Shown piece after piece: positions 1 through 6,107 of a stretch of 6,240 nucleotides of DNA (its first letter is position 1; the number at the start of each line of letters is the position of its first letter). Position numbers and translations under genes: made by a program. The DNA is taken from NCBI GenBank assembly GCA_964487295.1, contig CAZAQL010000136.1, positions 1 through 6,240 on the forward strand, in the 5' to 3' direction. The DNA comes from JAPEKQ01 sp964487295 (GTDB lineage: Bacteria; Joyebacterota; Joyebacteria; Joyebacterales; Joyebacteraceae). The notes under the pieces are model-generated. The model was not told where the DNA came from, did not search any database, and saw nothing but the letters and a program-made list of their open reading frames with translations.

Positions 1-1005
1 GAGGTTGTCCTGCGGGTTGCCATCGAGACTGTCGCCGCCGGCGTTGGCGAAGATGACGCAGTGCGTGATGAGTGGGTTGGCGGACCCCGGATTGAGTTGA
101 ATGAGCGGTGTGGAGACCCCGTCATTGAAGGCGAAGATGCAGTTCTCGACCGTAGCTCCCTTGCCCAGCACCACATGCGCCTGAGTGCTGTAGTTCCCCA
201 CGAACGTGCAGTTGCGGACGAGAACGTCCATGACTTCGTACTGCGGAACGAGGTACGAGAGACGCAGGGTCATCTCGGAGCCCGCTCCCCCGTTTGCGTA
301 GAAGATGCAGTCCTCGATCGTGATGGGAAGCGTCCCGCGTGCTGCGATGGTGCTCCCGTGCCAGCTTCGGCAGCCCTCGATCACACACCGTCTGAACGTC
401 ACACCGTGGTCGGTGATGTAGCTCGCGCCGCCGTCCAGCCCCCCGTTGCAGTTCGCGAATACGCAGTCCTCGACGAGGGACGTATAGTCGCCGTACTCGA
501 AGTAGAGCGCACCTCCATAACCGTAGTGGTCGTCCCCGGTCCAGAGAGCCGTGCAGTTCTCGAAGATGCAGTCCCTTACCTCGATAGACCTTGCGGTGGA
601 GTAGATGGCACCCCCATTTCCGTTGATGGTGCGCGCCCCCGAGAACGTGAACCCCTCGATCCTCGTCCCGCTGGCGCTGGTGGCGAAGCAGCCTCCCGAG
701 CCGATGACCGTGTTGCCGGGAGCCATCGTCGTTGCGCCCGGGCCGGCGGTCGAACGGATGAGTAACCTCTTGTTCACAGTGACGTGCGAGTTTCCAGTCC
801 CCGAGTACGTGCCCGGCGCTACAAGGACCGTGTCGTACACGGCGGCGGCGTCCACGGCCTCCTGGATCGTCAGGAAGTCGCCGGAGCCTCCTTGGTCAAC
901 AAGCCAGGTCGCCGCATGTACGTGTGGAGCGGTCAGGACCATCGATGCTGCGATGACGGCGATGACGGCGGCGAGCGCGAGCGGGAGGCTCCTTCGAGCT
1001 GGCAT
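1..1005 (-). CDS. Secreted right-handed parallel beta-helix repeat protein (3' end beyond window)
   Basis: The frame is open for 335 codons from ATG at 1005-1003 to the left edge, so the C-terminus is missing. An AAGGGGA ribosome site lies 7 nt before the ATG. Residues 1-32 form a signal peptide: basic MPARR, a hydrophobic stretch, then a Val-His-Ala-Ala cleavage region, so the product is exported. Residues 33-68 hold the usual entry of such proteins (WLVDQGGSGDF, IQEAVDAA, APGTY). From about residue 140 there are seven coils with the pattern Cys-x4-Cys/Asn: C146/C151, C181/C186, C207/C212, C233/N238, C266/N271, C289/N294, C316/N321, spaced 23-35 residues. This matches PbH1-type pectate-lyase-like folds. 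No catalytic residues can be named; a polysaccharide-related or adhesive surface role is inference. Any C-terminal sorting domain would lie outside the window. It is divergent from the dehydrogenase cluster. Confidence 0.88.
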   Translation of the reverse strand, partial: MPARRSLPLALAAVIAVIAASMVLTAPHVHAATWLVDQGGSGDFLTIQEAVDAAAVYDTVLVAPGTYSGTGNSHVTVNKRLLIRSTAGPGATTMAPGNTVIGSGGCFATSASGTRIEGFTFSGARTINGNGGAIYSTARSIEVRDCIFENCTALWTGDDHYGYGGALYFEYGDYTSLVEDCVFANCNGGLDGGASYITDHGVTFRRCVIEGCRSWHGSTIAARGTLPITIEDCIFYANGGAGSEMTLRLSYLVPQYEVMDVLVRNCTFVGNYSTQAHVVLGKGATVENCIFAFNDGVSTPLIQLNPGSANPLITHCVIFANAGGDSLDGNPQDNL

Positions 1006-1066
1006 GGTCGAGTCCCCTTGCCATGATGGGACGTGGAGGGCGTCACGCTAAATGCAGTACGAGCAC

Positions 1067-1096
1067 ATGATATCATATGGTCGGCCAGGGCGTCCA
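1067..1096 (-). promoter_or_regulatory. Candidate promoter for the beta-helix gene
   Basis: Read on the minus strand, TGGACG (1096-1091) is followed after 18 bp by TATCAT (1072-1067), matching the sigma70 boxes at 4/6 and 5/6. It lies in a short AT-rich island within GC-rich DNA. Transcription would start near 1060 and give a leader of about 55 nt. The -10 box sits inside a perfect 10-bp palindrome, ATGATATCAT (1067-1076). The match is modest, so this is a candidate only. Confidence 0.35.
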
Positions 1097-1194
1097 GAGC
1101 GTTCTCCTGCATCACCCGTGAACCGCGGGCGGCCGTCGTCTTCGGGCTCACCGGCGCGGGCGACACGCTCTGCCCCGCCCGGCCGCGACGCAGG

Positions 1195-1223
1195 TTGACC
1201 TCGATTCAGCGTCGGGGTATAAT
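1195..1223 (+). promoter_or_regulatory. Strong sigma70 promoter of the dehydrogenase/hydro-lyase cluster
   Basis: TTGACC (1195-1200, 5/6 match to TTGACA) and TATAAT (1218-1223, perfect) are separated by the optimal 17 bp. Transcription should begin near 1230, leaving a leader of about 117 nt before the GTG start at 1347. No comparable match was noticed between the following three genes, which supports one transcript running to the terminator near 5220. Confidence 0.85.
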
Positions 1224-1346
1224 CGGTTCGGTGTTCTCGGAGTCGGCCACGAGCCACAACTCGCCTCGAAGCTTCTGCTCCGGGGCGTTTGGTTCGTAGG
1301 AGGGCTCTCTTGCGAGGCGGAAGTCACGCTCAATCAGGAGGTTGGA

Positions 1347-2528
1347 GTGGCCAAGCGCACTATCGTCACCATGCCCGGCGACGGTATCGGGCAGACCGTG
1401 CTCCCGGAGACCCTGCGGGTCCTCGACGCGGTCGGGTTCGAGGCTGAGTACGTGCACGCGGACATCGGCTGGGAGTTCTGGAAGACCGAGGGCAACGCGC
1501 TTCCGGAGCGTACGCTCAAGGCGCTCGAGGAGCACAAGATCGGTCTGTTCGGCGCCATCACGTCGAAGCCGAAGGACAAGGCCGCGGAGGAGCTCGCGCC
1601 CGAGCTCCGCGACAAGGGCTACGTCTACTACAGCCCGATCGTCGGGATGCGGCAGCACTTCGATCTCGACATCTGTCTGAGGCCGTGCCGCTCGTTCGCC
1701 GGCAACCCGCTCAACTTCATCCGCAGGAAGGGAGAGGGGTTCGAGGAGCCGATGGTCGACGTGGCCATCTTCCGCCAGAATACCGAGGGGCTCTACGGCG
1801 GCGTCGAGTGGACGGACCCGCCCGACGAGGTGCGTAAGGCGCTCGAGACACACCCGAAGATGAAGAAGTTCGCCGACACGCCCAGCGAGGACCTCGCGAT
1901 CTCGACGCGCATCTTCACGCGCAGGGCGTGCCACCGGATCACGAAGGCCGCCTTCGAGCACGCGAAGAAGTTCGGCTACAAGTCCGTGACCGTCTGCGAG
2001 AAGCCGAACGTCATCCGCGAGACCTCGGGCATGATGATGTTCGAGGCGAGGAAGGTCGCAAAGGATTACCCGGGCATTGAACTCTGGAACACCAACATCG
2101 ACGCGCAGATGATGTGGCTGACGAAGAACCCCGAGGACTACGGGGTCATCGTCGCCGGCAACATGTTCGGGGACATCGTCTCCGACGGCTTCGCGGGTCT
2201 CGTCGGCGGACTCGGGTTCGCGTGCAGCGCCAACATCGGCGATGAGGTTGCGGTCTTCGAGCCGACGCACGGCTCGGCGCCGAAGTACGAGGAGCTCGAC
2301 CCGTCGATCGTCAACCCGATCGCGATGATGCTCTCCGCCTGCATGATGCTCGACCACATCGGCGAGACGGAGAAGGCGACGAGGATCCGGGACGCGATCG
2401 CGGCCGTCATCGCCGAGGGGAAGATCCGCACCTACGACATGATGAAGATCCGCGGCGGCGCCGACGTCATCGGGAAGGGCGCGGCCACGACCGGGCAGAT
2501 GACCGAGGCCATCATCGCGCAGTTGTAG
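1347..2528 (+). CDS. Isocitrate/isopropylmalate dehydrogenase family protein, probably NADP-dependent isocitrate dehydrogenase
   Basis: This is a 393-residue cytosolic beta-decarboxylating dehydrogenase. It starts at GTG 1347, with AGGAGG at 1336-1341. N-terminal PGDGIG (10-15) opens the fold. Against E. coli isocitrate dehydrogenase as I recall it, S96, R102, R112, R143, Y150 and K219 align with substrate contacts S113, R119, R129, R153, Y160 and K230. D252, D276 and D280 align with the metal ligands. RQNTEGLYGGVEW (143-155) is isocitrate-type rather than isopropylmalate-type. The cofactor loop HGSAPKY (309-315 region) keeps Lys-Tyr (K313, Y314), with V322, Y363 and K367 further on, resembling the NADP-type set. 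Oddity: Asn115 of E. coli is I98 here. The likely reaction is isocitrate to 2-oxoglutarate plus CO2. Homoisocitrate or another 3-substituted malate is the alternative. It leads a cluster with an aconitase-family pair. Confidence 0.85.
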   Translation: MAKRTIVTMPGDGIGQTVLPETLRVLDAVGFEAEYVHADIGWEFWKTEGNALPERTLKALEEHKIGLFGAITSKPKDKAAEELAPELRDKGYVYYSPIVGMRQHFDLDICLRPCRSFAGNPLNFIRRKGEGFEEPMVDVAIFRQNTEGLYGGVEWTDPPDEVRKALETHPKMKKFADTPSEDLAISTRIFTRRACHRITKAAFEHAKKFGYKSVTVCEKPNVIRETSGMMMFEARKVAKDYPGIELWNTNIDAQMMWLTKNPEDYGVIVAGNMFGDIVSDGFAGLVGGLGFACSANIGDEVAVFEPTHGSAPKYEELDPSIVNPIAMMLSACMMLDHIGETEKATRIRDAIAAVIAEGKIRTYDMMKIRGGADVIGKGAATTGQMTEAIIAQL

Positions 2529-2536
2529 TCTCTTCC

Positions 2537-2566
2537 GTGACCCCGGGCGAGCTCGCCCGGGGTCAC
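2537..2566. terminator. Perfect 30-bp palindrome after the dehydrogenase gene; possible partial terminator
   Basis: A perfect inverted repeat runs from GTGACCCCGG (2537-2546) to its mirror CCGGGGTCAC (2557-2566), centred on GAGCTC, 8 nt after the dehydrogenase stop. As RNA it folds into a stem of about 13 bp that is almost all G-C, with a 4-nt loop. The downstream bases are GCCTCTTCCC, pyrimidine-rich but without a U-run, and the opposite strand also lacks one. It may be a leaky terminator reducing downstream expression, a stability hairpin protecting the first cistron, or an operator for a dimeric protein. Confidence 0.5.
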
Positions 2567-2662
2567 GCCTCTTCCCGCGAGCGCAGGCCTCGGCCGGACG
2601 CCGGTTCGGGCGCGGTCGGGGGGCCGGCGCAGCGGAGCGAGAGGCAGACGCGAGGAGCGAAC

Positions 2663-3925
2663 ATGGGACAGACTTTCGCGCAGAAGATCCTGGCCGGGGC
2701 CGCGGGGCTCGAGAGCGTCGTCCCCGGGCAGATCGTCACGGTCAGACCGGACCACCTTCTGACGCACGACAACACGGCCGCGATCATCGGCAAGATCAAG
2801 GACGACCTCGACACGTACGGCGTCGTCCGCGACGACCTGTCGGTCATCGTGCTCGACCACGTGACACCGGCCGCGAACGAGAAGACGGCGACCGGACACC
2901 AGTCGGTGCGCGAGTTCGTGAAGAGGTTCGGCCTCCGGAACTTCTACGACGTCGGCGTCGGCGTCTGCCATCAGGTCGTGGTCGAGAAGGGCCACGCCCT
3001 GCCCGGCAGGATCCTGGTCGGCAGCGACTCACACACGTGCTCGTACGGGGCGGTCAACGCGTTCTCGACCGGGATCGATCGGACCGAGGCCGCGGCGCTC
3101 ATGCTCGTCGGCGAGACGTGGTTCCGCGTGCCGCCGACCATCCGGGTGACGCTCACCGGGGCGCTCAAGCCGCCGGTGTCCGCCAAGGACTTCATCCTCA
3201 CGCTCATCGGGGACATCTCGGCCGGAGGCGCGACCTACCAGGCGGTCGAGTTCCACGGCGACATCTCATCGCTCGGGATCGAGGACCGTTTCACGATCGC
3301 GAACATGGGCATCGAGATGGGCGGCAAGATCGCGGTGTTCCCGTTCGACGACGTGACCGAGCGGTATCTGAGCTCGATCGGCGTCGACCGCGGAAGCTTC
3401 GAACCGGTCTGGGCCGACCCCGATGCGGAGTACATCCGCGAACTCGAGTACGATCTCGGCGCGATCGAGCCGGTCGTGGCGATGCCGCATAAGGTCGACA
3501 ACGTCAAGCCGATCGGCGAGGTCGAGGGCAGGCCGATCCAGCAGGCGCTCATCGGCACGTGCACGAACGGGCGGCTGTCGGACTTCCACGCCGCGGCGAG
3601 GATGCTGGAGGGGAAGAAGGTCGACCCCGGCGTGAGGCTCCTGCTCTTCCCGGCGTCGCGGTCCGTGCTCGAGGCGGCGATGGACGACGGAACGATGGCG
3701 AAGCTCATCCGGGCCGGCGGCGTGCTGATGCCTCCGGGCTGCGGGCCGTGTCTCGGCGCGCACCAGGGAGTGCTCGCGCCCGGCGAGTTCTGCCTGTCGA
3801 CCGCGAACCGGAACTTCAAGGGGCGAATGGGCTGCAAGGAGGCGGAGATCGGGCTCGCGAGCCCGGAGACGGTGGCCGCCTCGGCGCTGGCCGGGAAGAT
3901 CGCCGACCCGCGCAAGGTCGCGTAG
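2663..3925 (+). CDS. Aconitase/3-isopropylmalate dehydratase family protein, large subunit (LeuC/HacA type)
   Basis: This 420-residue large subunit of a two-part [4Fe-4S] hydro-lyase is close to the usual length for homoaconitase/isopropylmalate isomerase. ATG 2663 is chosen because AGGAG (2653-2657) lies 5 nt upstream and the family sequence begins there. A longer in-frame GTG at 2537 would add 42 non-conserved residues starting inside the palindrome. Visible motifs are THDNTAA (34-40), LDHVTP (64-69), VGSDSHT (119-125), GTCTNGR (298-304), PPGCGPCLGAHQG (357-369) and STANRNFKGRMG (379-390). C300, C360 and C363 are the cluster ligands; the SDSHT and NRNFKGR stretches contribute active-site residues. 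With the small subunit it interconverts a 2-hydroxy and a 3-hydroxy acid through an unsaturated intermediate. The dehydrogenase neighbour suggests citrate/isocitrate, but family members are widely misannotated and the substrate is unproven. Confidence 0.9.
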   Translation: MGQTFAQKILAGAAGLESVVPGQIVTVRPDHLLTHDNTAAIIGKIKDDLDTYGVVRDDLSVIVLDHVTPAANEKTATGHQSVREFVKRFGLRNFYDVGVGVCHQVVVEKGHALPGRILVGSDSHTCSYGAVNAFSTGIDRTEAAALMLVGETWFRVPPTIRVTLTGALKPPVSAKDFILTLIGDISAGGATYQAVEFHGDISSLGIEDRFTIANMGIEMGGKIAVFPFDDVTERYLSSIGVDRGSFEPVWADPDAEYIRELEYDLGAIEPVVAMPHKVDNVKPIGEVEGRPIQQALIGTCTNGRLSDFHAAARMLEGKKVDPGVRLLLFPASRSVLEAAMDDGTMAKLIRAGGVLMPPGCGPCLGAHQGVLAPGEFCLSTANRNFKGRMGCKEAEIGLASPETVAASALAGKIADPRKVA

Positions 3926-4016
3926 GTCGCACACGCGTCTCGCACCGTTCGCCTGGGGCGAGGGCGGCGGCGCGGGGACCGGTGGCGTCGAAGGCCCGAC
4001 CAGGCCGGCGCGCCGC

Positions 4017-4026
4017 AAGGAGGTGA
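4017..4026 (+). promoter_or_regulatory. Extended Shine-Dalgarno site deciding a TTG start
   Basis: AAGGAGGTGA is a ten-base uninterrupted complement of the usual 16S rRNA 3' end. Its GGAGG core lies 6 nt before TTG at 4030. It supports TTG as the start of the small-subunit gene and may compensate for the weak start codon. Confidence 0.85.
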
Positions 4027-4029
4027 ACG

Positions 4030-4515
4030 TTGAGAGTCTGGAAGTACGGAGACGACATCAACACCGACATGCTCTTCCCCGGCAAGTACACGTACACGTG
4101 CTCGACGCCCGACGAGATCCGGCCGCACCTGCTCGAGGACCTCGATCCCGATTTCGCGGGCGCGGTGCAGCCGGGCGATATCGTCATGGCCGGAGAGAAC
4201 TTCGGGTGCGGCAGCTCGCGCGAGCAGCCGGTGCTCGGGCTTAGGTCGGTCGGCGTGTCGGCCGTCATCGCGAAGAGTTTCGCGCGCATCTTCTACCGTG
4301 CGGCCATCAACCAGGGGCTCGTGCTCATCGAGTGTCCCGAGGCCGTGGACGCCTACCGCGACGGCGACGAGGTCTCACTCGACGTCGAGGGGGGCAAGGT
4401 CAGGGTCGGGGAGGCCACGTACGATTTCCCGCCGCTTCCGGCGGAGATCCTGGCCATCCGTGATGCCGGCGGACTCCTGGCGTATGCCAGGGCCAGACTG
4501 GCGAAGAGGAGCTAG
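4030..4515 (+). CDS. Aconitase/3-isopropylmalate dehydratase family protein, small subunit (LeuD type)
   Basis: This 161-residue swivel-domain subunit partners the large subunit encoded 104 nt upstream. The TTG start is supported by the adjacent ten-base Shine-Dalgarno site and because residues 3-13 (VWKYGDDINTD) belong to the conserved family N-terminus; the first in-frame ATG (residue 14) would remove them. GENFGCGSSREQP (55-67) is the conserved substrate-binding motif, with Gln66 where many relatives have His, followed by SFARIFYRAAINQGL (about 88-102). The substrate-specificity loop after PGK is Tyr20-Thr21-Tyr22-Thr23. In Methanocaldococcus jannaschii this position is YLRT in homoaconitase and, as I recall, YLVY in isopropylmalate isomerase, so this protein fits neither. 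That leaves aconitase, a dimethylmalate-type dehydratase or another specificity open. The gene ends 30 nt before the preferred HD-protein start, so co-translation is likely. Confidence 0.88.
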   Translation: MRVWKYGDDINTDMLFPGKYTYTCSTPDEIRPHLLEDLDPDFAGAVQPGDIVMAGENFGCGSSREQPVLGLRSVGVSAVIAKSFARIFYRAAINQGLVLIECPEAVDAYRDGDEVSLDVEGGKVRVGEATYDFPPLPAEILAIRDAGGLLAYARARLAKRS

Positions 4516-4545
4516 CAGAGCATGGGAGACACGAGGGAGAAGAAC

Positions 4546-5097
4546 ATGGCACTCTCGGAGGACATTCGGAAGCTCTTCCCCGAACTCGATCTCATCGAGG
4601 ACCGCACGCTCCGCGAGCAGACGCTTGACGTCTGGACCGAGGCGGCGGAGCAGGGCGGCTGGACGGCGGAGGATCTGACGAAGATCCCGTTCACGCTTCT
4701 CATCGAGACGGGGAACATAAGCCTCATAGACCACACGCGCGCCGTGACGAAGACGGCCATCGCGATCTGCACCGTGCTCACGGCCGAGTACGGAGACGAG
4801 CTGCCGATCGACCGCGACCATCTCATCGCCGGCGGGCTTCTGCACGACGTGGGCAAGTGTCTCGAGTACGAGCGCAAGGGCGGCAAGATCGTCAAGAGCG
4901 AGCGCGGAAGGGACCTCAGGCATCCGTTCTCCGGCACGGCGCTGGCGTTCCAGCGGGGACTGCCGAGCGACATCTGCCACATGATCGCCGTGCACGCGGG
5001 CGAGGGGACCGGTCACCGGCATACGACGGAGGCCTTCATCATCCACCACGCCGACTTCGTCAACTTCGAGCCGCTGAAGAACAAGGCGCAGGGCTAG
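4546..5097 (+). CDS. HD-domain protein (putative metal-dependent phosphohydrolase)
   Basis: This is a soluble protein of 183 residues. ATG 4546 is preferred because AGGGAG (4534-4539) lies 6 nt upstream; ATG 4522 (8 residues longer, AGGAG 10 nt upstream) is the alternative. The HD superfamily pattern is clear: H63 (LIDHTRAV), H100-D101 (GLLHDVGK), H126 (LRHPFSG), H150 (IAVHAGEG) and D170 in IIHHADFVN. These residues would bind one or two metal ions, as in HD phosphohydrolases and nucleotidases. The first 60 residues are a helical, acidic extension I do not recognise. The substrate cannot be read from the sequence. It is the last gene of the cluster before the terminator at 5193-5224, so it is probably co-expressed with the dehydrogenase and hydro-lyase. 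A regulatory or metabolite-repair role is possible but is inference. Confidence 0.82.
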   Translation: MALSEDIRKLFPELDLIEDRTLREQTLDVWTEAAEQGGWTAEDLTKIPFTLLIETGNISLIDHTRAVTKTAIAICTVLTAEYGDELPIDRDHLIAGGLLHDVGKCLEYERKGGKIVKSERGRDLRHPFSGTALAFQRGLPSDICHMIAVHAGEGTGHRHTTEAFIIHHADFVNFEPLKNKAQG

Positions 5098-5192
5098 CAC
5101 GGGACGGTGAGGGACGTGACGCCGCCGGGTCCGGACCGCACGCTGTCGACCGGACGCCGGGCGGAGCGACTCGAGCCAGATGGATGCGAGCA

Positions 5193-5224
5193 AGGGGGGC
5201 GCGCGAGCGCCCCCTTCCTCTTGA
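5193..5224 (+). terminator. Intrinsic terminator of the dehydrogenase/hydro-lyase/HD cluster
   Basis: GGGGGCGC (5195-5202) pairs perfectly with GCGCCCCC (5207-5214) around a GCGA loop, a stabilising GNRA-type tetraloop. The stem can extend by a G-U and an A-U pair (5193-5194 with 5215-5216). The pyrimidine-rich tail TTCCTCTT follows. It lies about 95 nt after the HD stop and before the MarC gene's own ribosome site, so it marks the end of the upstream transcript. Confidence 0.8.
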
Positions 5225-5287
5225 CGCGCGGGGGCTCAGATGGCAGCCTGCGGGTGCGCTCGAGAATCCCATCATGGAGGTTATGAC

Positions 5288-5878
5288 ATGACGTTGCTCT
5301 CGGCGGCCCTGCTGCTCTTCCTGGTGATGGACCCGTTCGGGAACATCCCGCTCTTCGTTTCGGCGCTCTCGGGCGTCGAGCGGAAGCGTCACCTGCGCGT
5401 CATCATCCGCGAGCTCCTCATCGCGCTCGGCATTCTCGTGCTCTTCCTCTTCGCGGGCCAGACGCTCATCGGCGCGCTCGGCATCGGGGAGCCGGCGCTC
5501 TCGGCGGCCGGCGGCACGGTGCTGCTGCTCATCGCGATCAAGATGGTGTTTCCCCGCCAGGGCGGCCTGATGGAGGACGTCGAGGGCGAGCCCTTCATCG
5601 TCCCGCTCGCCGTTCCGTATGTCGCCGGTCCCTCGGCTCTCGTGTCGACCCTCCTCATCATGAACGGCGCCCCCGCGCGCTGGCCCGAGTGGCTCGGGGC
5701 CGTCGGCATCGCCTGGTTCGCTACCGGCGTCATCATCGTCCTGTCGGGACTCCTGCTCAAGCACATCGGGCGCCGGGCCCTCATCGCGATCGAGCGCCTG
5801 ATGGGGATGCTCCTCGTCGCCATCGCCATCCAGATGTTCATGACGGGTGTGGCGCAGTTCATGGCGTCGGGCGCGTAG
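5288..5878 (+). CDS. MarC family integral membrane protein
   Basis: This is a 196-residue inner-membrane protein. ATG 5288 is chosen because GGAGG (5276-5280) lies 7 nt upstream; an in-frame ATG at 5240 would add 16 polar residues before the first membrane segment. Six hydrophobic segments are visible at roughly residues 2-24, 38-58, 67-87, 104-124, 135-158 and 166-190. Family marks are MDPFGNIPLF (14-23) interrupting the first segment and PLAVPYVAGPSALVSTLL (106-123), the second conserved half-motif. MarC/YchE/YhgN relatives are about 190-220 residues, so it appears complete. The family was named for multiple antibiotic resistance, but a drug-efflux role has not held up and transport function remains unsettled. 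It follows the terminator at 5193-5224, so it is probably expressed separately, though I found no convincing promoter in the short gap. Confidence 0.9.
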   Translation: MTLLSAALLLFLVMDPFGNIPLFVSALSGVERKRHLRVIIRELLIALGILVLFLFAGQTLIGALGIGEPALSAAGGTVLLLIAIKMVFPRQGGLMEDVEGEPFIVPLAVPYVAGPSALVSTLLIMNGAPARWPEWLGAVGIAWFATGVIIVLSGLLLKHIGRRALIAIERLMGMLLVAIAIQMFMTGVAQFMASGA

Positions 5879-6107
5879 CGCCGGACGGCCTCAGGTCCGG
5901 ATCGACGCCTGACGCGCGGGCGTGCCGGAGGGCGGCCTGGGTGCACGGCCCGTGGACACCTCGGACACATCGTCCTCTTCACTTGCTGTCATCCACCCCA
6001 TACTGGCGAAGCATCGCGAATACCTGTACACTTGAGGTGTCAGTCCGCCCGCGGTCCTGCTGTGACTGCTCCGGACGCGGGCATCCTGCACTCCCCGGAG
6101 GTGCCAC
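5879..6107. other. Intergenic region after the MarC gene, no strong terminator or promoter
   Basis: These 229 bases contain no convincing gene. A small hairpin, CCGGAC (5881-5886) with GTCCGG (5895-5900), follows the MarC stop but lacks a T-run, so it is at best a weak terminator. TACACT at 6027-6032 is -10-like but has only a 3/6 -35 partner. The clearest structure is the leader stem-loop at 6047-6082, listed separately. Confidence 0.5.
6047..6082 (+). promoter_or_regulatory. Leader stem-loop upstream of the partial 3' gene
   Basis: GCCCGCGGTCC (6047-6057) pairs with GGACGCGGGC (6073-6082), ten base pairs with one bulged G at 6054, around a 15-nt loop. It ends 14 nt before the GGAGGTG ribosome site. 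The loop's CTCC (6069-6072) is complementary to GGAG of that site (6097-6100), which would allow a pseudoknot hiding the site. The stem is seen directly; a regulatory role is inference. Confidence 0.4.

Larger units (their letters stand above)
1006..1346. other. Divergent intergenic control region
   Basis: These 341 bases separate the minus-strand beta-helix gene from the plus-strand dehydrogenase gene. I see no convincing gene in either direction; the short open frames have arginine- and proline-rich products typical of GC-rich non-coding or antisense frames. The region holds the two promoter candidates and a leader of about 117 nt before the dehydrogenase start. In that leader, CGCCTCG (1262-1268) can pair with CGAGGCG (1313-1319). 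A second Shine-Dalgarno-like AGGAGGG lies at 1298-1304. No known riboswitch was recognised. Confidence 0.6.

Noticed and set aside
61..765. A 234-codon plus-strand open frame
   Set aside because: It is the antisense shadow of the beta-helix gene, whose own frame has a signal peptide and regular repeats.
1206..2357. A 383-codon open frame antisense to the dehydrogenase gene
   Set aside because: The product is rich in Arg, Asp, Glu, Val and Leu with no recognisable motif, as expected opposite a GC-rich gene. The plus-strand frame has full family conservation.
2537..2662. A 42-residue N-terminal extension of the large subunit from GTG 2537
   Set aside because: It begins inside the palindrome, has no ribosome site, and its sequence is not family-like; ATG 2663 has a good Shine-Dalgarno site.
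3235..4128. A 297-codon minus-strand open frame across the large-subunit gene
   Set aside because: It is Ser/Arg/Pro-rich with no motif and fully overlaps a conserved gene on the other strand.
5128..5137. A 10-bp palindrome, GGTCCGGACC, after the HD gene
   Set aside because: It is short, GC-rich and without a T-run; such dyads are expected by chance at this composition, and a better terminator follows.
5221..5249. TTGACG as a -35 box for the MarC gene
   Set aside because: There is no acceptable -10 box at 16-18 bp; the matching position reads CAGCCT.
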